A DNA stretch of 64,000 nucleotides from CAZMNY01 sp964567745 (GCA_964567745.1 CAZMNY010000006.1:124001-188000), one strand, 5' to 3'. Shown: positions 9,459 through 19,508, counted from the first letter of the stretch. Program-made: numbers and translations. The notes: generated from the letters alone by a model not told the origin.

Positions 9459-10061
9459 ATGGCGCTCGTCACACGCACGATTCGAGAGCAAGTGACCGAC
9501 CAGATTCGCGATGAGGTGGTCGCTGGAACTTTTCCGCCGGGCGAACCTCTTCGTGAGGCCGAACTTGCCGAGCGATTCGGAGTTAGCCGCGGCCCTATTC
9601 GCGATGCCTTCCTGCAGCTCTCCCAAGAAGGAGTGCTGACCTATCAGGCGAATCGAGGCGTCACAGTGCGTCAGGCGCCCAAGCCTGAGAATCGCGAGTT
9701 CATCGTTTCGCTGCGTCAGCAAATCGAATGCTACGTGATACGCCTTGGGATCGGCCAACTGCAAAGTGAAGGAGCCGATCCGATTAAGAAGGCGCTGGCA
9801 GATCTAAAAACAGCTTGCGAAAGCGGGCAGGCGCCCGCGGTCGCCAAGTGCGACATGGCGTTTCACGAGGCCACGCTCATCGCCTGCGGCGGCGACGACT
9901 TCCTGCCGGTCTGGAAGTGGCTCTGCTCGCAAATGTTGTTGACCTATTCCCGCCTCGATAACTACGAGCAGGTCTACGACGAGCACGTTGCCATTCTGGC
10001 GGCGCTGGAGAGCCGCAAGAAACAGGCGTCCATCGAGGCGATCAAAGCGAACATCCGTTGA
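9459..10061 (+). CDS. GntR-family (FCD) transcriptional regulator
   Basis: The 200-residue protein has the GntR winged helix at its N-terminus (REQVTDQIRDEVVAGTFPPG, then LREAELAERFGVSRGPIRDA) and an FCD all-helical effector domain after about residue 85 (FHEATLIACGGDDF, DEHVAILAALESR). FCD proteins bind small organic acids or sugar acids through a metal site. The C-terminus is about 10-20 residues shorter than usual but no break is visible. It is followed 18 bp later by a sulfatase, then PSD1 and DUF1501, all on +, so it probably controls this unit and itself. Confidence 0.87.
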   Translation: MALVTRTIREQVTDQIRDEVVAGTFPPGEPLREAELAERFGVSRGPIRDAFLQLSQEGVLTYQANRGVTVRQAPKPENREFIVSLRQQIECYVIRLGIGQLQSEGADPIKKALADLKTACESGQAPAVAKCDMAFHEATLIACGGDDFLPVWKWLCSQMLLTYSRLDNYEQVYDEHVAILAALESRKKQASIEAIKANIR

Positions 10062-10079
10062 CGAGGAAACAAAATAGTT

Positions 10080-11795
10080 ATGAATAGGTTGTGCATGTCA
10101 CACATTGGAAAAGCAGCAGCGAGTCTGGCGATCATGATCGCCGTCTCAGCATGGCTCGCGCCTTCGTGCCTTGGCGCGGATCGCCCGAATGTTCTCTACA
10201 TCATGTCGGACGATCATGCGGCCCACGCGATTTCCGCGTACCGCAGCCGACTCGCCAAAGTCGCCCCGACGCCAAACATCGATCGCCTCGCGAGAGAAGG
10301 CGCGCTGTTTACCAACGCCTTCTGCACGAATTCGATTTGCTCGCCGTCGCGTGCTTGCGTGTTGACCGGTCAGTACAATCACGTCAACGGCTCGTTTGAC
10401 CTCAGCGGCAAGGTGTTGCCCGGCAAACAGATGCTGGCTATCCAGATGGGTAAGGCCGGCTATCACACCGCGATGATTGGCAAATGGCACTTGAAAGTCG
10501 AGCCAGCCGATTTCGACTATTACTGCGTCCTTCCCGGCCAAGGCAAGTACCACAACCCCGAATTCCGAATTCGGGGTCGCAAGCCATGGCGGAAGAACAC
10601 GATCAAGTTTCCCGGCAAACATTCCACGGACGCGATCACCGACCTGACACTCGATTGGCTGAAGAAGGGTTGGGATCAGAAGAAGCCATTCTTTTTGATG
10701 CACCACTACAAGGCGCCGCACGACTATTTCGACAATGCCGAGCGATATGAGTCGTATTTAGCGGACATCAACATTCCGGCACCCGAAACGCTTGGTAAGC
10801 ACGGATCGGAATTCGGCTCCCTGGCGACACGAGGCGATCGCGACGAGTTGATTCCTCACATCGGCACATCGATCGGTTCGCGGAATCCACGTCGATCGTA
10901 CCTGCGTGATCTGCCCAAGAAGTATTCGAACGAGTTTCCTGTCGACTACGATCCGGCCAACTTCAGTGACGAAGAAAACCGGCTGTTGGCCTACAACGCG
11001 TATCTCAAGAAATTTCTCCGCTGCGTGAAGGGCATCGACGACAACCTCGGCCGGTTGTTCAAGCACCTCGAGGAGAGCGGGCAGCTCGACAACACCGTCA
11101 TCATCTATACCGGCGACCAAGGTTTCATGCTCGGCGAGCACGATTACCAGGACAAGCGATGGATGTATGAGGAGTCGCAACGGATGCCTTTCCTGGTGCG
11201 TTACCCGGCGACCGTTGCCGCAGGCAAACGCTACGAGACCATCATCGAGAACGTCGATTACGGCCCGACCATGCTCGACTTTGCTGGTGCGAAGATACCC
11301 AAGTCCGTGCAAGGTCGGTCGTTCAGGTCGTTGCTTGAGACCGGTGAGGAAGCGAAAGATTGGAAGCAGGCGGCCTACTATCGCTACTGGATGCACATGG
11401 CTCACCACGACAACCCCGGGCATATGGGAATCCGCACGAAAACGCACAAGTTGATTTACTACTACGGCTGCAACTACGACGGCGGCTATCAGACTCCGGC
11501 CGGATGGGAGCTCTACGACTTGATTCGCGATCCCCAGGAGACGCGAAACCTTTACCACGATCCGGCTCACGCCAAACTGGCCGCGAAACTGAAATCGCAA
11601 CTCGCCGAAACGAGAAAACGAGTCGGCGATGACGGTTCGCATTATCCAGCGTGCGAGGAGATCGTCCAGGAATTCTGGGATTACGACGAAGCCGATCAAG
11701 CCAAGGCGCGGGAGATCTCGCATAACTACCTCCAGCGACGCCTGAAAGAGATCGAGTCCGGTAAAAGAAACATCCGAACGTGGATTGGAAATTGA
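10080..11795 (+). CDS. sulfatase, N-acetylglucosamine-6-sulfatase-like
   Basis: The 571-residue protein has a signal peptide to about residue 33. The metal-binding start (NVLYIMSDDH) and active site CSPSR (Cys87, to become formylglycine) are followed by TGQYNHVNG, GKWHLK, and HHYKAPHDYFD. A C-terminal DUF4976-like tail reads WELYDLIRDPQETRNLY. The phrase DDHAAHAISAYRSRLAKVAPTPNIDRL resembles mucin-desulfating and N-acetylglucosamine-6-sulfatase groups (S1_11-like), which is a tentative specificity. It is exported and needs a maturase encoded elsewhere. It is the first enzyme after the GntR regulator and probably shares an mRNA with the PSD1 gene. Confidence 0.92.
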   Translation: MNRLCMSHIGKAAASLAIMIAVSAWLAPSCLGADRPNVLYIMSDDHAAHAISAYRSRLAKVAPTPNIDRLAREGALFTNAFCTNSICSPSRACVLTGQYNHVNGSFDLSGKVLPGKQMLAIQMGKAGYHTAMIGKWHLKVEPADFDYYCVLPGQGKYHNPEFRIRGRKPWRKNTIKFPGKHSTDAITDLTLDWLKKGWDQKKPFFLMHHYKAPHDYFDNAERYESYLADINIPAPETLGKHGSEFGSLATRGDRDELIPHIGTSIGSRNPRRSYLRDLPKKYSNEFPVDYDPANFSDEENRLLAYNAYLKKFLRCVKGIDDNLGRLFKHLEESGQLDNTVIIYTGDQGFMLGEHDYQDKRWMYEESQRMPFLVRYPATVAAGKRYETIIENVDYGPTMLDFAGAKIPKSVQGRSFRSLLETGEEAKDWKQAAYYRYWMHMAHHDNPGHMGIRTKTHKLIYYYGCNYDGGYQTPAGWELYDLIRDPQETRNLYHDPAHAKLAAKLKSQLAETRKRVGDDGSHYPACEEIVQEFWDYDEADQAKAREISHNYLQRRLKEIESGKRNIRTWIGN

Positions 11796-11803
11796 GGCTT
11801 ACC

Positions 11804-14599
11804 ATGTGGTTTCGAAAACCGAGTGCAGTCGCGATTGCGATCGCATTGCTAACCGGCACCATTTGCCACGCGGCTGACGACAACGACAAGTCCGACAGCA
11901 AGGTCAAGGCGGCGGAACGCATCTTCGCGCTCATGGTCCTGCCGTTGATCAAAACAAAATGTGTCGGTTGCCACGGCGGAGACGAGGAAGACATCAAGGG
12001 CGACTACGACATGCGCTCGCGCGCTGCCACGCTCAAAGGCGGCGAATCCGAAGAAGCGTCGATCGTGCCCGGCAAGCCGGAAGAGAGTCCATTGTACCGA
12101 GCGGTGCTATGGCAAGATTTGGAAATGCCGCCAAAAGAAAACGATCGCCTGACGAAGCAAGAGACCGAGCTCGTTCGGCAATGGATCGCGGCCGGAGCGC
12201 CCTGGCCCGACGCGAAAACACGACTCGCCATTCAGCAGCGCGAATGGTCGATCGTAGAGAATGAAGACGGCGTCATCGTTCCGACGAGCGGAGGACTCGC
12301 GGACACCTGGACGTATCGGCGATACAAGCCAGAAGATATTTGGGCGTTTCAGCCCATAGCTCGACCCGCAGTTCCAAAGGGCCATCAAAATCCAATCGAC
12401 GCCTTCATCGGATCCCAACTTGAACTCAATAAATTCAAGCCCGCGGCAAGCGCCGATTTTCGAACGCTGATTCGCCGAGCCACCTACGATTTGACCGGAC
12501 TTCCGCCGACGCCTCGCGAGATTTTTGAATTCCGTAAAGCGTGGGAGGCAGGCTCCGAAAAAGCTTGGAACGAACTCATCACCCGTCTGCTGGCGAGCAA
12601 ACACTATGGCGAACGATGGGGCCAACATTGGCTCGACGTGGTTCGCTATGCGGATACCGCGGGTTTCTCGAACGACTACGAGCGATCGAACGCTTGGCGA
12701 TTTCGCGATTACGTCATTCGCTCATTCAACAACGACAAACCGTTCAACGAATTCGTTGTCGAACAGATCGCGGGCGATGAACTGCGCCCCGACGATCCCG
12801 AGGCGACGATCGCAACGGGCATGCTGCGGATGGGACCGTGGGGAACGGCGATGATCCCGCAGCCAGAGGCCCGGCAGATTTATCTCGATGATCTTGTACA
12901 CAACGTCGGCCAGGCGTTTCTATCGATGCCTCTGCGGTGCTGCAAATGCCATGATCACAAGTTCGACCCCATACCGACTCGCGACTACTACCGGCTCTAC
13001 GCCGCGTTCTCGACGACTCAACCCGCTGAAGTCGACGCGCCGTTTCTCAAGGAAGAAAATCGTGACGGGTTTGCGGAAAAACGCGAACTCGTCCGCGAGT
13101 TACTCAACTACGCCAAAGCGGAACGCGACAAGGTCATCAATAAGCAGGAGGCTGCCGCCAGAGCTTGGTACAAAGATCACAAACTGCCGTACAAGAACGA
13201 GAACGCTCGCAAGAATGACCCAGAAGACAAAAAGCCGCCGCGTCATGTCGGGCTCACTCCAGAAGAGAAGGGAGTCAAAAAGGTCCGAGAGCAAGACGTT
13301 TGGATCTGGACTCGACGTCTCGAGCGTTACATGCCGATGGCCCAAGGCGTTTACAACGGGCAAGACGACTGGAAGAACAGCCGGAAACTCCGCCGCGCCA
13401 AAAAGGTCAATTCCAAATGGCGTCCCGATTCACACATTCTCGCCGGCGGAACTCTCACCGCGAAGCAAGATGCTGTGGAACCGGGCGTGCTGAGCAGCAC
13501 CGGTCTCCGAGCCAAGGGCGACGGCAAGGATCGATTCTTGCTCCCGGACGACCTAGGCGGCAGACGACTCGCGCTGGCCCATTGGATTGCCAGCGACAAA
13601 AATCCACTGACCGCCCGAACGATTGTCAATCGCATCTGGCAGCACCACTTCGGGCACGGCATCGTGCGGACTCCGAACAACTTTGGCGTCAAAGGCAGCA
13701 AGCCAACTCATCCCGAACTGCTCGACTGGCTGGCCTCAGACTTCATTGCCAACGGTTGGAAGATCAAACGGCTTCACCGGATGATCATGGCCTCAAAGGC
13801 ATATCAGCGTAGCGGCCATCATCCCGACGCGAAGCGGCTTGAAACGGAAGATCCCGACGACAAACTGCTGGCGAGTTTTCCGGTGCGCCGTTTGACGGCT
13901 GAAGAACTACGTGACAGCACGCTTCTGATTAGCGGCGAACTCAATCGTCAAGCAGGCGGCGTTCCGATCATGCCTGAGATCAACATGGAAGTCGCGCTTC
14001 AACCTCGGATGATTCAGTTTTCCATCGCCCCGGCTCATCAACCTTCGCGCACTCCCGCGGAACGGAACCGGCGAACGATATACGCCTATCGCGTTCGCGG
14101 TCAGGCCGACCCGCTGCTGGAAATCATGAACTTGCCGAATCCCAACGATTCGTGCGAGCAACGTGAATCAGCCGCAGTGACGCCGCAAGCATTCACGCTG
14201 CTCAACAGCGATGTCATGACCGATCGATCGATCGCGTTTGCTCTGCGTGTTCGCAAGGAAAAGCAGAACGATTTGACGGCGCAAGTCCGGCGGGCCGTGC
14301 AACTGGCCTATGGACGCGTTCCGACTCGCGACGAACAAAAAGGATTGGAAGGCTATCTCAAGGAGATGTTGGCCTACCACGAAAAACAACAACCCAAGCC
14401 GACCGAGTATCCGACACAAGTCACTCGATCATTGGTCGAGGAGTTAACAGGCGAGCCGTTCGAATTCATCGAGAAGCTCAACGTATTCAACGACTATGTC
14501 TCGGACGCCAAGCCGTGGACGGTCGATGCCGAGACGCGCGCTCTGGCCGACGTTTGTCTGTTGCTATTTAATTCAAACGAATTCATGTACATCTATTGA
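11804..14599 (+). CDS. PSD1-type cytochrome protein (PSCyt1-DUF1549-DUF1553)
   Basis: The ATG at 11804 is chosen because it gives a clean signal peptide (MWFRKPSAVAIAIALLTGTICHA) and has a GAGG site ahead; an upstream in-frame ATG at 11780 lies inside the previous gene. The heme motif CVGCH is at about residue 53. DUF1549 spans about 190-400 (LIRRATYDLTGLPPTPREI, RWGQHWLDVVRYADT), with a second CCKCHDHKFDP motif. DUF1553 fills the rest (NRIWQHHFGHGIVRTPNNFG). It is 931 residues, normal for the family. It begins just past the sulfatase stop and is followed 9 bp later by DUF1501, so the three act as one transcription unit. Confidence 0.93.
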   Translation: MWFRKPSAVAIAIALLTGTICHAADDNDKSDSKVKAAERIFALMVLPLIKTKCVGCHGGDEEDIKGDYDMRSRAATLKGGESEEASIVPGKPEESPLYRAVLWQDLEMPPKENDRLTKQETELVRQWIAAGAPWPDAKTRLAIQQREWSIVENEDGVIVPTSGGLADTWTYRRYKPEDIWAFQPIARPAVPKGHQNPIDAFIGSQLELNKFKPAASADFRTLIRRATYDLTGLPPTPREIFEFRKAWEAGSEKAWNELITRLLASKHYGERWGQHWLDVVRYADTAGFSNDYERSNAWRFRDYVIRSFNNDKPFNEFVVEQIAGDELRPDDPEATIATGMLRMGPWGTAMIPQPEARQIYLDDLVHNVGQAFLSMPLRCCKCHDHKFDPIPTRDYYRLYAAFSTTQPAEVDAPFLKEENRDGFAEKRELVRELLNYAKAERDKVINKQEAAARAWYKDHKLPYKNENARKNDPEDKKPPRHVGLTPEEKGVKKVREQDVWIWTRRLERYMPMAQGVYNGQDDWKNSRKLRRAKKVNSKWRPDSHILAGGTLTAKQDAVEPGVLSSTGLRAKGDGKDRFLLPDDLGGRRLALAHWIASDKNPLTARTIVNRIWQHHFGHGIVRTPNNFGVKGSKPTHPELLDWLASDFIANGWKIKRLHRMIMASKAYQRSGHHPDAKRLETEDPDDKLLASFPVRRLTAEELRDSTLLISGELNRQAGGVPIMPEINMEVALQPRMIQFSIAPAHQPSRTPAERNRRTIYAYRVRGQADPLLEIMNLPNPNDSCEQRESAAVTPQAFTLLNSDVMTDRSIAFALRVRKEKQNDLTAQVRRAVQLAYGRVPTRDEQKGLEGYLKEMLAYHEKQQPKPTEYPTQVTRSLVEELTGEPFEFIEKLNVFNDYVSDAKPWTVDAETRALADVCLLLFNSNEFMYIY

Positions 14600-14608
14600 G
14601 GTCTCATA

Positions 14609-15997
14609 ATGTCTGATCTCTCACGCAGAAACTTCCTCTACGGTCTCGGCTCGTCCCTGGGCGCAGTGGCGTTGACGGACTTGCTGGCGGCGGACGAGAA
14701 ACGAGCTAACCCGCTCGCGCCGAAGAAGCCGATGCACGATCCGAAAGCGAAGGCGTGCATTATGCTCTTCATGGAGGGCGGACCGAGCCAAGTCGACACG
14801 TTCGATCCGAAGCCGAAACTGAATTCGCTGCACGTCACCGAATCGAAACGGACGGCGGGTTTGGCGAACGGCAAACGGTTTTATGTCGGCAGCCCGTTCA
14901 AGGCGCGCAAGGTCGGTAAGTCGGGCATTGATATGTCTGAGCCGTGGCAATTTCTCGCGGATCCCGAAGTCGCCGACGAACTGTGCGTCTACCGCGGTTG
15001 CCAAGCCGACTCGCTGAACCACCCCGAAGCGCTTTTGCACATGAACACCGGCAGCCGACTCGGAGGCGATCCGGGACTCGGTTCGTGGGCGACATACGGC
15101 TTGGGATCGGTCAACCAGAACCTTCCCGGCTATGTCGTCATGACCGAGTTGGCTTTGCCCCAAGCGGGGCCGGCAAACTGGACGAATGGATTCTTGCCCG
15201 CCCACTATCAAGGGACACGACTGCGTTCGAACGGCTCGCCGATTCTCGACTTGAATCCCCCGGCGTTCAAATCGCGCGAGCACCAACGGCGGGCGCTCGA
15301 CCAGTTGACAAAGCTGAACGCCAAACACGCCGCGCTGCATCCCGAGCACAAAGCGCTCGCGGCTCGCATGGAAAGCTATGAGCTCGCCTATCGAATGCAA
15401 ACCGAGATCCCTGGCATTGTCGACATTGATAAAGAACCTGAGCACGTCAAAAGATCGTACGGGCTCGAGCGGAAAGAAACCTCCGCGTTTGGCAAGCAGT
15501 GCCTGATGGCTCGCCGCTTGGTTGAGGAAGGCGTGCGGTTCGTGCAGATCTTCGCGGGCGGCTGGGACAGCCACGATTATCTTGAGCGCGGACATTCCTC
15601 GCGCATTGCCAGCGTCGATCAACCGATCGCCGCCCTGATTCGCGATCTCAAGCAGCGAGGCTTGCTCGACAGCACGCTCGTCGTTTGGACTGGCGAGTTC
15701 GGCCGGACGCCAGACAACAACTATCGCGGCGGAGTTACGTCGTTAGGGCGAGGCCACAACGTCGACGCCATGAACATGTGGTTCGCCGGGGGCGGCGTGA
15801 AGAAAGGCGCCATCGTCGGTGCCACCGACGAAATCGGAGCGGAGGCAGCCGAAGTCGTTCACCCCATTCGAGACGTCCACGTGACCATGCTGCACTTGCT
15901 CGGGCTCAACGACCACAAGCTGACCTATTTCCACGGCGGCCGCTACAAACAACTCTCCCAATTCGGCGGCGAACGAATCTCTGAGATCATTGCGTAG
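14609..15997 (+). CDS. DUF1501 protein with Tat signal
   Basis: The 462-residue protein starts with a twin-arginine signal (SRRNFLYGLGSSLGAVAL). It shows the family blocks CIMLFMEGGPSQVDTFDPKP, HPEALLHMNTGS, FAGGWDSHDYLERGHSS and VVWTGEFGRTPDNN. A GAGG ribosome site overlaps the end region of the PSD1 gene, and the 9-bp gap indicates translational coupling. It is exported folded, consistent with a metal-bound alkaline-phosphatase-like fold. The precise reaction is unknown. Confidence 0.93.
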   Translation: MSDLSRRNFLYGLGSSLGAVALTDLLAADEKRANPLAPKKPMHDPKAKACIMLFMEGGPSQVDTFDPKPKLNSLHVTESKRTAGLANGKRFYVGSPFKARKVGKSGIDMSEPWQFLADPEVADELCVYRGCQADSLNHPEALLHMNTGSRLGGDPGLGSWATYGLGSVNQNLPGYVVMTELALPQAGPANWTNGFLPAHYQGTRLRSNGSPILDLNPPAFKSREHQRRALDQLTKLNAKHAALHPEHKALAARMESYELAYRMQTEIPGIVDIDKEPEHVKRSYGLERKETSAFGKQCLMARRLVEEGVRFVQIFAGGWDSHDYLERGHSSRIASVDQPIAALIRDLKQRGLLDSTLVVWTGEFGRTPDNNYRGGVTSLGRGHNVDAMNMWFAGGGVKKGAIVGATDEIGAEAAEVVHPIRDVHVTMLHLLGLNDHKLTYFHGGRYKQLSQFGGERISEIIA

Positions 15998-16169
15998 CGA
16001 CGAAGTGAGTCGAATTAGGCCGACGACACAAGAGTCGTCCGCAGACACTCGCGGCGTACGACAAGCCGAGGAGGTCGTGAATCGGCGAGCCTACTCCGAT
16101 GACGCGCTATGGCGAGTCGCCCTTCAACTCGAGTTGTGAGACCTATGAAGACGCGCCTAACTGCCCTGC

Positions 16170-16714
16170 TTGCTCTATTGTTGATCGTCGGAACGTGCCG
16201 TTTATTGCCTCGTGGCCAGCCAAAATCTCTGCCGGGCGAACGTACGATGCGCCGGTCATCGCACTCGACATCGCACGAACGGCCGTGTCCGTGGCTGGCG
16301 CTGACTCTACCGCAAAAACCGACGATAGAAGGCGGCGATCTAATGCCATTCGTGACCGGCCAAAAGAGCGGCCCGCCGCACAAATCTATGTTTTGGCGAA
16401 ACGGTGATGGGCGGCAGTGGTCGGTGCTAGGGTCCGATGGCGTAAAGCACATACAGAACAACAATAGCCCGCAGCCTCAAATGTTCAGTCTGTCGGACGA
16501 TATCGGTGAAACGAACGATCTGTCCGGCAGTCAGCCCGGTCGCGCAAAAGAGCGTTACCAACATTGGCAAGCGTGGAATGAAGAGAACGTACCGTGTCGC
16601 CTGCGCGGCTATATCGACTACCACAAGCTTCGTGACCACTTCTACTTGGACTCCGTTCCTAACGCGGCAGTGAAAGCCGGTTACAAGCCAGAGGCCAAAG
16701 GCAACTTTAAGTGA
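16170..16714 (+). pseudogene. sulfatase C-terminal remnant with frameshift
   Basis: Two adjoining frames together give a sulfatase C-terminal half. The first, to about 16315, reads VPFIASWPAKISAGRTYDAP and LDIARTAVSVAGADSTAK. The second, from about 16315 to the stop at 16714, reads TIEGGDLMPFVTGQKSGPPH, then MFWRNGDGRQWSVL and MFSLSDDIGETNDL. The frame change sits at a short A run near 16315-16319. There is no N-terminal catalytic half. It follows DUF1501, so it may once have been the last gene of that operon. It is not functional. Confidence 0.75.
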
Positions 16715-16966
16715 CGGAAAAGTTGAGGCTTGTTGAGCCGTTGTTTTTAGGCGCGCTCGGTCGGTTCTAGGGGTAACGTTCTCTGGCGTCCTCTTAGCGG
16801 TAAGTCTTATTCACCGAACGACAAACTCGTCGGAGTCATTCCATTTTGCACGTTGCATTCCCGACTTTTCACTTTGCACTCGCGCCGCCCTCTCCACCGC
16901 GGCGCACGTCGAGCACGCCAATACGCGCCAAGAAATTCTGAGCTCTAGCGAACCCAGCTAAGGCGT

Positions 16967-18541
16967 CTATTCTTTCGACGTCTCGACGCTTTCAAGCCAA
17001 TCGAGTTGGGCCCAGGGCTCGGTGAAGTAAGGCAGTCGTTTTCCCGCAGTACTACGTCCGCTTGTCACGATCTCACTTGCCAGCCGCGTCAATCTAGCAA
17101 CCATCTCGGGATGTTCATCCGCAAGATTTTTCGACTCTTCGACGTCCGCCTCGAGATCGAACAACTGCCGAGTATTTGTGAAGCTCTCCGCCAGAACCTC
17201 CGGCGATCCCTTGGCAGCTCGAGATCGCGTCGACGTGTAGGCGTTGCCGCCTGAACCGGCGTGCAAAAGAAGTTTCCAATTGCCTTGACGAATCGCGAAT
17301 CGGCCTTTCGACGAATGATGTATCCACGCGTGTTGAACTCGCGAGCCATTCGGCCGTACTCCTTCGAGCAAGGAGAGGAAACTGAAGCTGTCCGACCCAG
17401 CGTTGTCCGCCAATGGCTGTCCCGTGATTTCGGCAAGGGTCGCCATGACATCGATCACTCCGATCGGCGAGTCGCATTGCGAACCGGCTTTCACGACGGC
17501 CGGCCAGCGGACGATAAACGGAACGCGTTGACCGCCCTCCCAATTATCGCGTTTCGCGCCAAGCAAGCGGGACGAGCTGTCGTGCCCGATCTTGCGGCGC
17601 CGCGCGTACATGTTCGTTTCCGGCCCGTTGTCGCTCGTTACGATAACCAGCGTGTTCTCAGTCAATTCGCATCGATCCAACTCGCGAACGATCCGGCCAA
17701 TCGTATGATCGACCTCCAACATGAAGTCGCCGTAGACATCGAGGCCGCTCTTGCCGACAAACGCCTCGCTTGGCGCGTGAGGCGTGTGCGGCGCGTTGAG
17801 TGGGACATAGGCGAAGAATGGCTTCGATTTGTTTTCGCGGATGAACTCTATCGCTCGATCGCCAATCCTCGGCATGACGTGCTCGTGCTTCCAGCCATCT
17901 GCCGTTGGTCCTTTCCGTCCACCATTCGCCTGATAACCCTTCTTCGGTTGCTCTACGACTCGATCGTTCTCGATCCAAACGTAAGGCGGCATGTCAAGCG
18001 ACGCCGCGATGCCGTAGAACGTGTCGAAGCCGAGTGAAGTAGGGGTGTGGCTTAGTCGTTGGGTGTGATCGACATTGGCGCCAACCCGGTTACGGTCATC
18101 GCTCAATCTCTTTCCAGCCTCGTCGCGCCACTCCATTCCCAAGTGCCACTTGCCAAAACACCCGGTGGAGTACCCTTTTTGTTTCATCAACGAAGCCAGT
18201 GTCAGCCGGCCGTCATCGATCAAGGGGAATGAGTAGCCATGCAAGACGCCCGCTTTCAACCTAGTTCGCCATGAGTACCGCCCTGTCAGAAGCGCGTAGC
18301 GCGACGGCGAGCAGACACCGGACGCAGTATGGGCGTCAGTGAACATCATTCCCGCCGACGCCAAGCGATCCAGGTTAGGCGTCTTGATCTTTGACGCCTT
18401 GTCGTAGGCCGACACGTCGCCGTAACCCATGTCGTCTGCGAAAATAAACACGACGTTGGGCTGCCCCACTTCGGCCGCCAGCGCCAACGGACTGGAAAGC
18501 AGCGAAATTGCCATGGCCAAAACGGACTTGTGAATGTTCAT
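16967..18541 (-). CDS. arylsulfatase-like sulfatase
   Basis: The 524-residue protein has a signal peptide (MNIHKSVLAMAISLLSSPLALAA), a metal motif FIFADDMGYGDVSAYD, active site CSPSR (Cys77), GKWHLGMEWRDEAG, NAPHTPHAP, and the second metal/base block VTSDNGPETN. The C-terminal domain includes AIRQGNWKLLLHAGSGG. AGGA precedes the ATG. The layout resembles arylsulfatase A and galactosamine-6-sulfatase relatives; the glycan specificity is not readable. It is monocistronic in appearance, with an unrelated decayed region upstream. Confidence 0.92.
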   Translation of the reverse strand: MNIHKSVLAMAISLLSSPLALAAEVGQPNVVFIFADDMGYGDVSAYDKASKIKTPNLDRLASAGMMFTDAHTASGVCSPSRYALLTGRYSWRTRLKAGVLHGYSFPLIDDGRLTLASLMKQKGYSTGCFGKWHLGMEWRDEAGKRLSDDRNRVGANVDHTQRLSHTPTSLGFDTFYGIAASLDMPPYVWIENDRVVEQPKKGYQANGGRKGPTADGWKHEHVMPRIGDRAIEFIRENKSKPFFAYVPLNAPHTPHAPSEAFVGKSGLDVYGDFMLEVDHTIGRIVRELDRCELTENTLVIVTSDNGPETNMYARRRKIGHDSSSRLLGAKRDNWEGGQRVPFIVRWPAVVKAGSQCDSPIGVIDVMATLAEITGQPLADNAGSDSFSFLSLLEGVRPNGSRVQHAWIHHSSKGRFAIRQGNWKLLLHAGSGGNAYTSTRSRAAKGSPEVLAESFTNTRQLFDLEADVEESKNLADEHPEMVARLTRLASEIVTSGRSTAGKRLPYFTEPWAQLDWLESVETSKE

Positions 18542-18855
18542 TTCCTGCTTCTTTCAAACGACCCGATTCAAGCTGTCGGATTACTGACATCAAAAGTCCA
18601 ACAGTTTCGCGACACGATGCGGAACGAGGCCATCGATCGATTTATGGATGTAAGAAGTTTGTAAACTCACTTGAGTTTAATCGAGCGTTCTTCCCACGCG
18701 ACCTATTTGCGACTCAGGGCGACTGGATTTGCAGTCAGCCCGAACATGGCGGGGCCGTCGCCGAGTTGCACGGAGATGACGCCCAATGGCGGACAGCGTT
18801 TACAATCCTGGTCAACATTCCTGGATGTCGAGAAGCAACATTGACGTAGTGTCGC
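18542..18855. other. intergenic region, no gene seen
   Basis: The stretch is upstream of the minus-strand sulfatase. No frame resembles a protein. It contains one palindrome at 18662-18679 (separate entry) and probably the sulfatase promoter. Confidence 0.6.
18662..18679. promoter_or_regulatory. 18-bp palindrome upstream of sulfatase
   Basis: TAAACTCA-CT-TGAGTTTA has perfect 8-base arms around a 2-base centre. It lies 121 bp ahead of the minus-strand sulfatase start, a position suited to an operator. No regulator gene sits next to it. Confidence 0.35.
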
Positions 18856-19497
18856 GAGCTAGAGGAGTTTCCAACGCCATGGACAACGACGCCTCCATCC
18901 GGCGACCGACTCAAGCTGCTTGAGATGATCAGCCCTGACGCGGTCCGCAGCGGCATCTATCTGCATCCAGACACGCCACAGATCCCAAGCGGCTAAGGTT
19001 CGCGCTGGTGCGACACGCACTGCTTATCAGTTCTGAAGGAAAACTGGTGGCCAGCCCGATCGTTGAGTCTGTTCAACTGCGAGCCTGCTTGAACGCAGAC
19101 GAGTTGCTCATCAACCAACTCGACCCCGCATTCGCTGTCGCCAAATTCGTCGTCGAGCCGCGCAAACTAATTGCCGGAGGTTCTGGAGTGCTGCGGGCGC
19201 TCGCCGGCTATGAAATCGGGTATGCAATGTTCCTGAGACGGCTCCGACCAGATCCGCTTGAGGATCCGAAATGCGCTAAGCTGTCGTTCAGGATCGGAGT
19301 CGATAGCTGCACAGGATGCCATGGCGGCGGCATTCTCTCGGTCGCCAGCCGCAATCAGCTATTTCGACCTAAAGCCGTGGCACCACCTGTGTTCCGCAGT
19401 GGAACGCTCAGCGACTCGCTTAATATGGCGTTTCGCAAGAAGACGAAACACGCCTCATGGATTTTGCTCGAGGAATTGTTTCCCTTAACAATCGCTC
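18856..19497 (+). pseudogene. decayed gene with CxxCH motif (planctomycete cytochrome-like C-terminal part)
   Basis: Two frames join near 18995. The first reads ELEEFPTPWTTTPPSGDRLK to a stop at 18994-18996. The second continues FALVRHALLISSEGKLVASP, VESVQLRACLN, and then DSCTGCHGGGILSV, a heme-type motif, followed by KKTKHASWILLEELF. The pattern (LVASPIVESVQLR, single CxxCH, aromatic lysine-rich tail) looks like the end of a planctomycete secreted cytochrome-like family that I cannot name. The frame shift and absent start mark it as a remnant. It ends at the tail of the opposite-strand sulfatase. Confidence 0.5.
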
Positions 19498-19508
19498 TCG
19501 ACTGCCAT

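Noticed and set aside
14621..15622. 333-residue frame opposite DUF1501
   Set aside because: Arg/Val-rich, no recognisable domain or ribosome site; the + frame is a textbook DUF1501.
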